Part shown: positions 57,153 to 64,000 of the stretch, in pieces
Numbering within the stretch: the first letter of the stretch is position 1
Layout of the letters: the number at the start of each line of letters is the position of its first letter
Assembly (NCBI GenBank): GCA_036245805.1
Contig: BTRK01000002.1
Coordinates: 20,887,067-20,951,066, forward strand
Source: Pristionchus mayeri
Taxonomy: Eukaryota; Nematoda; Chromadorea; Rhabditida; Neodiplogasteridae
Reading direction: 5' to 3'
Length of the DNA: 64,000 nt
Position numbers and translations under genes: made by a program
Notes under the pieces: generated by a model
What the model saw: the letters and a program-made list of their open reading frames with translations, nothing else
The model's database searches: none
What the model was told of the DNA's origin: nothing

Positions 57153-58012
57153 TGAGAGTTCCCTTAAAGAAGGTGTAACAAGAATAAGTGACACTAATTC
57201 CTGCAACGAAGATATGGCTCTCACAACTAAATACTGTAATTCCGGGAACCGGGTAAAAGTTCAAGACGCCCAGTTGAATCGCGAACTCGCGGTTTCGCGA
57301 TTTTTCGTTTTTTCCCCGTTAATTTATTGTCCTCGTCGATTGTTCTTATTATTCATGGTCATTTTTATTTCAAATATTTCTTGGCAACCGTCTGAATCGT
57401 AGTAACTCATTTTTGACGAGTACAAACCCTTGAAATATACGGATCGCATTCTTCGAATTCGCAGTGTTCATCCGCAAACCGTGTCACGTGTTTTTATCCT
57501 TGTAATCTTCACTGTTGCGTGATATTTCGCTTCAATGCACTTTTATTATTGCTTTAGAATTGACTTTGAGTAATACATTCGATCAAGAGGCGTATATTTC
57601 CACTTAGCAGCGCGTATTCCTTCCCCGATGCTCACGATTTGTCCTCTCTTCTCTTTCGTGGCGTTTCTTTACTGTTTCCATTGATGTTCCTCCATTGTTT
57701 GTGATAAATTGACGTATTATTTTATGAGCCCATTCAGATTCCAGCCCTCAGGCGTCAATAGGACGGGATTCCAGCGACGGTGCTGCCGATAAGGTACCGA
57801 TTGTTAATTTGATTTGGATTTTTAACTATTGTAACCTCACTAGTCGACTATATATCATTTCCCATGCTTGGTTCTTGTTTAAACACGGTCATATGATCAA
57901 GAAAGTAGGGTAGAATGATTATCAATGCGAATTATGATGTTGATACCGAAATAATTTATATAATTTATACACTAGTTTGTCGGTTCGTGGCGTAAATCAC
58001 CCCCGGTTCCAG
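57153..58012. other. No gene recognised
   Basis: AT-rich sequence, with no clear frame upstream of the UBC9-like exon. A decayed first exon of that copy may be hidden near 57725-57790, but I could not align it. Confidence 0.35.
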
Positions 58013-58554
58013 GAATCTGCGAAGAACAGTGATGGACCGCTCAATCTCTTCGTGTGGGACTGCGCCATTCCCAGCATGAAGGACACCATCTGGGATTGAG
58101 GACTGTACAGAGTGAGCTAATTTTATTTATCCGCTTATTTATGTATAACTAGCCCGATTACGACCTCTATTTTGGCGGGGGGCTGCAGTGCTAGCGGAGT
58201 AGGTTTTGTAATCTCTAGTGGAGAAGGTTTCTTACGTGCACTCTCTTTCCTTCTCCCAACCGATTTCGCAATCCGGTCAGACAGAACACTGTGCCAGCTC
58301 CAAGTTGCATATATTTATCCGTATTGCTTATCGATGAAAGTGAATTCCTTTGGCAGCTTGACCCTGCTTTCACAACTATCCTCTTTCAGGGTATTCAAGG
58401 CCGTAGGATCATGCTGTGTATCGAGAATCGCTTCAAGATTCTCCGCATAACCGCGGTTTTCCAGCAGGTATCTCATTTGGAATTGTCTCCCGAAGTTAAG
58501 CTACAAATTCAGCTCGTGTCGGAAGAAGAGCTAATGAAAACATGGAATTGGTGA
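58013..58554 (+). pseudogene. ubc-9: Decayed UBC9 (SUMO E2, UBE2I)-like copy
   Basis: After an acceptor (GGTTCCAG, exon from 58013) the frame reads SAKNSDGPLNLFVWDCAIPSMKDTIWD, then TGA, then GLYR. This aligns with the UBC9 segment around KNPDGTMNLMNWECAIPGK..W.GGLFK, with the first Gly of the GG pair turned into a stop. A later frame (58291-58554) has LDPAFTTILFQGIQ, which corresponds to the UBC9 PAITIKQILLGIQ helix. The HPN..G.VC active-site segment cannot be recovered. The copy is therefore non-functional, or its gene model is badly broken. Confidence 0.6.
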
Positions 58555-58911
58555 AGAAGAAGTACGACCACACGCACACTTGATCGAACATCTTTACTTG
58601 TTGTTGTTTAACCTTTTTGTTGTCTTTTATTTGTTGAATACTCAAGTTGTTCTTTTATGAATGTTATAGCCAGTGATAAAGCAAAAAAAGTCAACACTTT
58701 TTTGGAATGGAGGAGCACGAGATACAATAGTTTTAACAGTAATCCAGAGGGGGGAAGGGGTTCTCTACTATTCCACTATATGTAGTATTAGTTTTAGTAT
58801 TAGTAGAGCATTACCAGAGAAGCAAGAAAGGCATAATGCACTCAGCACGCATGTTTTTCTTGCAAGACTTTTCCCGGTTGATTGATAGTCCCCCCTCGAC
58901 CCTGGCCAATC

Positions 58912-58979
58912 GAGGGTATAGCTCAGTGGGTAACGCCGGAGCTGTTAATACAAACGACGGGGTTCGAGTCTAGCTCCAT
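58912..58979 (+). other. tRNA-like sequence (Asn-GTT-like), probably a tRNA pseudogene or SINE head
   Basis: A consensus A box (TAGCTCAGTGGG), an anticodon-like CTGTTAATA and a B box (GGTTCGAGTCT) occur with near-normal spacing. However, the T stem, anticodon stem and acceptor stem contain several mismatches, so a functional cloverleaf is unlikely. It stands alone just after the UBC9-like copy. Confidence 0.55.
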
Positions 58980-59441
58980 ACAAATATTGTTGCTGCTTTT
59001 TCTGATACTACCAATCGATGGCTCGAGATACAGTACCCCTGATTTCGCCTGCGCTAAGGCCCAAACTTCTCCTCTCTATATCTCAAGATGGGGTAATCTG
59101 TGAGACCTCGGATAAAGTGATTTCTGATCGGGTTTCTGTTCTCTACAACATCTACAGAACCACATGCGAAATTATTTTTTCGTGTTACTCCTTCTTTAAG
59201 GTCACTCCATTATATCCGGGTCATTCTCATAATAAAGTCTGTCACTAATCGAGAGTCTACAACTACTAAGCGGCGACAGTTATCTATCTATCTACTCGTG
59301 TTCCTCCCTCTTCCCTCTGAGATTCACTGCAACGAAGGTCAAGGGAAGCGTGAGAACCGAGTAGTGAAAGTGGACTGAGAGAGAGGAAGAGAAAGAGTAG
59401 TCAGTCAGATGAGATGAGGAAAACCGTCAGTGTCCACTTTA

Positions 59442-60896
59442 CTATTGTGACCTAGCTGAGATGCACCTGAGTAACTTCTTCCTCCCAATCATCTTCCCTT
59501 GTAGACTTTGCGAATGAAAATAGAAGAGACTGACTGATTTGTGTTGTGAGAGTGAGGTCATCTCGGAGGAATTCAATCGGAACAGTCCCAGTGCATGATT
59601 GTAGTTGATCTTCGAGATGGAAACTGTCTTATCCAGGTAATCGAACAGTTCCTCCACCACTCCTCGATCCCTGTGAAGGATGAGAGAGAGGGAGAGAGGG
59701 GGGGAAGGGGGGGGGGGCTCACTTGAGCGAGTAGATGCCGACGAGGAGTAGTGAGAGAAGGATTATTCCCAGTAGAATGGCAGATGAGAATGCAGCCAGA
59801 GAAGATCTCCAGGTCTGCGCCTGCCATCACCCCATATCATATATTCCCTTCACTCCCATCACTATTAACAACTTCACCATTTCGTCTACCATAAATTTAC
59901 GTAGACTATCATCAAGAGGATTATAGTATCGACAAATTGATTTTGAAACTGATGTTGATAAATTAATAAGTGCACAATCGAAATTTGATATTGGAAAAAG
60001 GAAGGAATTGAATGAACTGACTCCATGGAAGGTAACTTTGGGAGTTCCCATGTGATGGACACTACTCACTCGAGGAGGAGGAGAAGGATCCATGAGGGAG
60101 AAACCACCTAAGATCTGAATGATGAATGATTGGATTAGGGAGATCAACAAATGACTCATTCCAATCAAGACCATAAGGGAGAGATAGTAAGACTGCCTAT
60201 TCAGGGATAGATGGATAAAGGGGGCGAGAGAGAGAGACCCGTTTAGAGACTATAGACTGACTCCTCTCCCCCCAGGTAGATCAATGAGAGAGAGAGAGAG
60301 AGAGTCAAACCAGCTTAGAGTTCAAACCCATTGAGGTGAGAAATGGAGGGAAGGATAGAGAGAGTCTCCTAGGGGGGTCCGCTACCATTCGGATATTGAT
60401 TGAGAGAAGACAAGGGAGGACTCGTAATTAGAGAGAACCAAGAAGAATGAATAGGATGGAAGAGAACTCAAATACAATCAATCGTTCTGATAATAAAGAG
60501 CTCATGTATGTCCATATACTGCAAACTTTTTAAAAAAACAGCTTGTGGTGCATAAACAATTCTGATCATACATAATGGGGTGAAAGTGAGATAAGAAGGT
60601 GAGATAGTTAAGAGTAAGATGAACTTGATTGGAGGAGGTGAGATTCGAAAGAGAAGTGAGTATGGAGGAGAGGGAAGGAGGGGAAGAGAGAGAATGACAT
60701 CTTGTCAAGGACGAATGGAATGGTCAGAGGAGAACCCCCATCGAAGGTATCGAAGGTCGGATCTCCCCCTCTGGAGAGGGGGGAGGGGGGAGGGGGGAGG
60801 GGTGGGGGAGGGGACATGGTTGCTCACAGGATCATTATCTCGAGATCTGCCTCTCAGCACTGTAATGGCGACAGTAGGAAGAAGTGATGGCTGCAT
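59442..60896 (-). CDS. Probable small membrane protein, unknown
   Basis: A good internal exon (about 59818-59725) encodes AQTWRSSLAAFSSAILLGIILLSLLLVGIYSLK, a clear membrane helix ending in a GTGAGC donor. It is followed by DRGVVEELFDYLDKTVSISKINYN..GLFRLN to the stop at 59442. Upstream, the frame at 60174-60020 has another hydrophobic stretch (MSHLLISLIQSFIIQILGGFSL). A possible first exon, MQPSLLPTVAITVLRGRSRDND, starts at 60896. The helix plus following coil is convincing, but the gene as a whole is tentative and I do not recognise it. Confidence 0.4.
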
Positions 60897-61142
60897 CACT
60901 CTCACGAGGTGGTCACTAGCTAGTTGAACTCCTTCCCTCTCATTCCCTCCCTCTTCCTTCCTTCCCTCCCATTTCCGGATCTTCAGATGTTATCGCTTCT
61001 AATAGGTTGATCCCCTCTCGTGCGATGGATCAGATTGATAAGTGATTATGAGATCTCCTTCATTCCTTCGAGACAACAATAAACGAGTGATATAACAGAA
61101 CAATCGATAATCTACTATGCAATACATACGACTCTCTCCAGG

Positions 61143-62188
61143 TCAGACGAAGGCACAGAGTCGCTCAAAGTAGTAAGGATTGAATGCAGCTAGATTCTTC
61201 AATTCGAGAAGACCAGATTCTGATTGGGCTGGAATGGAGTAATGAGAAAATAGAATGATGACAATGTAACTGACAACTCTTAGAGGATAGCCAATTCTTC
61301 TCAACGTAGTATTCATGGAGGGCGTCTATCTCCTTGTGTGAGTAGAGACGAGTCTCGATCGGCACGAATGGCTGAAGGGGAGAAGGAGAGTAGAGGGGGA
61401 GGGGGAGGGGGGGAGGTACCTCCACGGCAGTCCATCCTTCCAATCCGAAGCATTCGAGTGGCGTATCTCGTGGCACTGTTATCTTGTCCCTCGCATCACT
61501 CGCCTCCTTCTTATCCGCCACCATGAGGACTGTCCCGTTTGACTGAATACTCCCATCACTCCTTCCCCTCCCCTCCCCCCTCCTTCCCCTCCCGCCTCTC
61601 TCCCTCACTCACCCAATCGTCCTGCAGCAGTCTTCTGTAGTGCTGTACGAGACTGAGATCAGAGGGGTTCGCCTGCAATTTTTATTCTCTCTTTCTTCCA
61701 TCTTCTTCGATTGGTATAATCAGTTGACTCACATAAGTTCTATCAGCTCTCTTCACGAGAGTCTTCCCCCACAGTGAATTGGCGTCGTCGATTGAGACAA
61801 GGAGCTGAGGAGATGATCAGAGGATGGGAGAAGGAAGAGGAGAGAAGAGAAAGAGGACGTACCTTGATATTCCCTTCGGATGCGTGCAATCGCAATTCTC
61901 TGAAGAGCCCTCCGACGCAGTCAGAGGAGAGGAAAGGGGCTGAGAGACCCTGCAATGCTCTCCCCCTCTCTCCTTTCCATTTATCGATTGTTCACACTAT
62001 TCAACAAGTATTGCATCAATCTCGTCATAATAATAGTATATCTGACCATATCAACAATCTCGGTGAGTGCCCGTCCCTCCTCAGTCTTTTCCTTCTTCGT
62101 CCATTCGTATGTCCGATGAGTCTTCAACTCTCCCAGTCTGCAATCATTTATGAGAGACTTTCTGAGAGAACTGAGCAATTTCACCTAT
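61143..62188 (-). CDS. dap-3: Mitochondrial small ribosomal subunit protein mS29 (DAP3), 3' part
   Basis: mS29 is a GTP-binding protein of the mitochondrial 28S subunit. Exons read VKLLSSLRKSLINDC..LGELKTHRTYEWTKKEKTEEG (from 62188 after GCTTATAG), LSAPFLSSDCVGGLFREL, LLVSIDDANSLWGKTLVKRADRTY and PSDLSLVQHYRRLLQDDW. Then come TVLMVADKKEASD, TPLECFGLEGWTAVE, FVPIETRLYSHKEIDALHEYYVEKNWL and NPYYFERLCAFV, stop at 61143. This matches the C-terminal half of DAP3, including its Walker B-like V.IDD block and the LERxCAxx tail. The P-loop half is absent. The 5' exons must lie beyond the foldback element at 62.5-63.5 kb, probably outside the window. Partial. Confidence 0.9.
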
Positions 62189-62506
62189 AAGCCGTACAGC
62201 AAAAAATGAAATTTCCCAGAAATTTGCCCCAGGGGTAACTTTTCACGTAGAGTTCGAAAAATCGACCTTAGAAAGCCGTATCTCTTATCCCTCATTTCTC
62301 GTGTCGCACTGCATTTGAGCGGTCGATTTTTGTATCTTTTGAACGGCTCATCCAAACTCCTTACATGTATAGTAATTGTGAAAGATCTCGATGAGATAAG
62401 CATTTTTCCTGTTAGAAGTGGAGGACTAGCTCATCTGCGAAAAAAGTTATGAGCATTTGAAATATTCAAAAATGTCGTCCTAATTTTGTATGCTATACTT
62501 ATGAGC

Positions 62507-63474
62507 CCGATTCTCTAAGAGTCGAACAATATCCCACAGGGACTGGCACAGCGTTTTTACGAGAATGTGTGAGGAGGGGTTCTCGAGGGTGCAGATCACG
62601 ATGGTCAAGTTCATTTTGCGTCATCTCGATCGGTTAAGCCAGCCTGCATGTAGGCTTCATCTATAGTTCAGCTCATAACTCGGGAACCGAATTATGAATC
62701 ATCTTCAAACTTTCACAGAGGTTGTATTAGTTGACTATGAATCTATCGATACCGAATTTTGAACAATGGTAAATATGCGCAAACTTAGTTCTCGAATATA
62801 AGGAAAAAATCAAAGCAACGAATTATATGAGCAGATGCGCCTTGCTCTGCCGATCATTTTTCGTATGCATAGTATAGGGCTAAAGTTCTGCTCCCTTAAG
62901 TTACATTTATTTTTCGGACTTTTTTTGCTCTTGCCGCGCAGATTGCGCCAGAGAAAGAGAAATGAGATTAATTTCCTTTGTTTGCACGATTTTGAAAGTG
63001 AAACTCATTCCATTTCAGACTCTATGGATCAATCTGCGCGGCAAGAGAACCTAAATAAGTCAGACAAATAAATGTAACTTAAGGGAGCAGAACTTTAGCC
63101 CTATACTATGCATACGAAAAATGATCGGCACAGCAAGGCGCATCTGATCATATAATTCGTTGCTTTGATTTTCTCCTTATATTCGGGAACTAAGTTTGCG
63201 CATATTTACCATTTTTGAAAATATGCAAATTCGATATCGATGGATTCATAGTCAACTAATACAACCTCTGTGAAAGTTTGAAGATGATTCATAATTCGGT
63301 TCCCGAGTTATGAGCTGAACTATACATGAAGCCTACATGCAGCCTGGCTTAACCGATCGAGATGACGCAAAATGAACTTGACCATCGTGATCTGCACCCT
63401 CGAGAACCCCCTTCTCATATATGCTCGTAAAAACGCTGTTCCGCATTTTGTTCGACTCTTAGAGAATCGGGCTC
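62507..63474. mobile_element. Long palindromic (foldback) DNA element 3
   Basis: The left arm from 62507 (GAGCCCGATTCTCTAAGAGT) is repeated inverted up to 63474. The arms run about 450 bp each around a spacer near 62960-63030. A weaker inverted match continues outward to about 62205 and 63555 (GAAATTTCCC and GGGGTA near both sides), so the full element may be about 1.35 kb. No transposase frame. It lies immediately upstream of the visible DAP3 exons, apparently within an intron. Confidence 0.8.
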
Positions 63475-63555
63475 TTATACGCTTTTTTATTGTTTCATTC
63501 GAATCCTCGTTGAAAAGTACCCCTAGGATATTATTTTCAAGGGAAATTTCGTTCC

Positions 63556-64000
63556 TGATGGTGGTCGGCCAAGTTGTCGAAAGAGGACGAATTCAATTTT
63601 TTTTGTGGTTCTAAGCCGATCCACTGTGAACCACGATCCAATATTTTTAGTTGTTAACTCTACTAAGGTAGGGCAAAAATATCGCACCGAAAAAATATGC
63701 ATTATCTCAATTCTAAAAAATGGAATATTTTCATCTCGATTTTGTCCATGTTTAGACACATACAACTTTACCTTTTTCAATCATAATTCTAAATTGTCTT
63801 TGCAAATCTGGCAGTACATAGCCATGTAAGTCAGAAAATATTGAACATGGGGCCATCGCCAAAAAGGAAGGTAGGCATAATATTGCTTGAAATTGCAAAA
63901 TTCAGTGTCGTAAAAGAACAAAATTAAATTTCGAGCATTTTTTCGCGCGAATCTATCTAATTTTACAATAATAATGCTTCTCCAAACCATTACTCGACTT
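63556..64000. other. No gene recognised
   Basis: AT-rich sequence after the foldback element. Frames on both strands look random, with no DAP3 P-loop exon visible; the sequence could belong to the same or another element. Confidence 0.4.

Noticed and set aside
63523..63780. Minus-strand 85-codon frame as a 5' DAP3 exon
   Set aside because: It shows no Walker A motif or other DAP3 similarity, and it overlaps the edge of the foldback element.

Overview
The window is nuclear DNA of a small-genome animal, most likely a free-living nematode of the rhabditid/diplogastrid kind. The reasons are dense protein genes cut by many 40-60 bp GT-AG introns, very short spacing between co-oriented genes, a TWK-type potassium channel, an AST-1/ERG-type ETS factor, and abundant inverted-repeat DNA elements. 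The species is inferred, not proven. Gene models were assembled by eye from conserved protein blocks and splice sites, so outer limits are good to a few bases where a start or stop is quoted and less certain elsewhere.

Layout. 1-2.9 kb: no gene recognised. 3.0-18.7 kb, minus strand: a small unknown first exon, the ribosome-biogenesis WD40 protein UTP13/TBL3, and an FHA+PHD chromatin-type protein. One UTP13 intron is about 6.1 kb long and is filled with transposons: two long palindromic foldback elements, a decayed RTE-like retrotransposon and a MITE cluster. 19.9-32.7 kb, minus strand: a small secreted peptide, a TLC-domain membrane protein, cobalamin-dependent methionine synthase (with two inserted MITE-like elements in introns), and the ciliary protein CFAP20. 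33.3-52.7 kb, plus strand: complex I NDUFB6, a coiled-coil protein with an OFD1-like tail, 2-phosphoxylose phosphatase, ATG4, a K2P channel broken by a 500 N gap, an ERG-type ETS factor, and a multi-pass membrane protein of unknown family. 52.9-64 kb, mostly minus strand: a secreted Cys-rich/Thr-rich protein, two small membrane proteins, a decayed UBC9-like copy, a tRNA-like sequence, and the 3' half of mitochondrial ribosomal protein mS29/DAP3, which runs into a third foldback element.

The genes are mostly ordinary housekeeping and developmental genes. The unusual content is the repeat load: three independent long foldback palindromes, one carrying pol III box-like tRNA modules in both arms; a three-copy MITE family; MITEs sitting inside introns of essential genes; and what looks like a pair of compensating one-base indels that replaces the first conserved tryptophan of an ETS domain. 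An exact tRNA-Phe(GAA) gene lies antisense within the first intron of ATG4.
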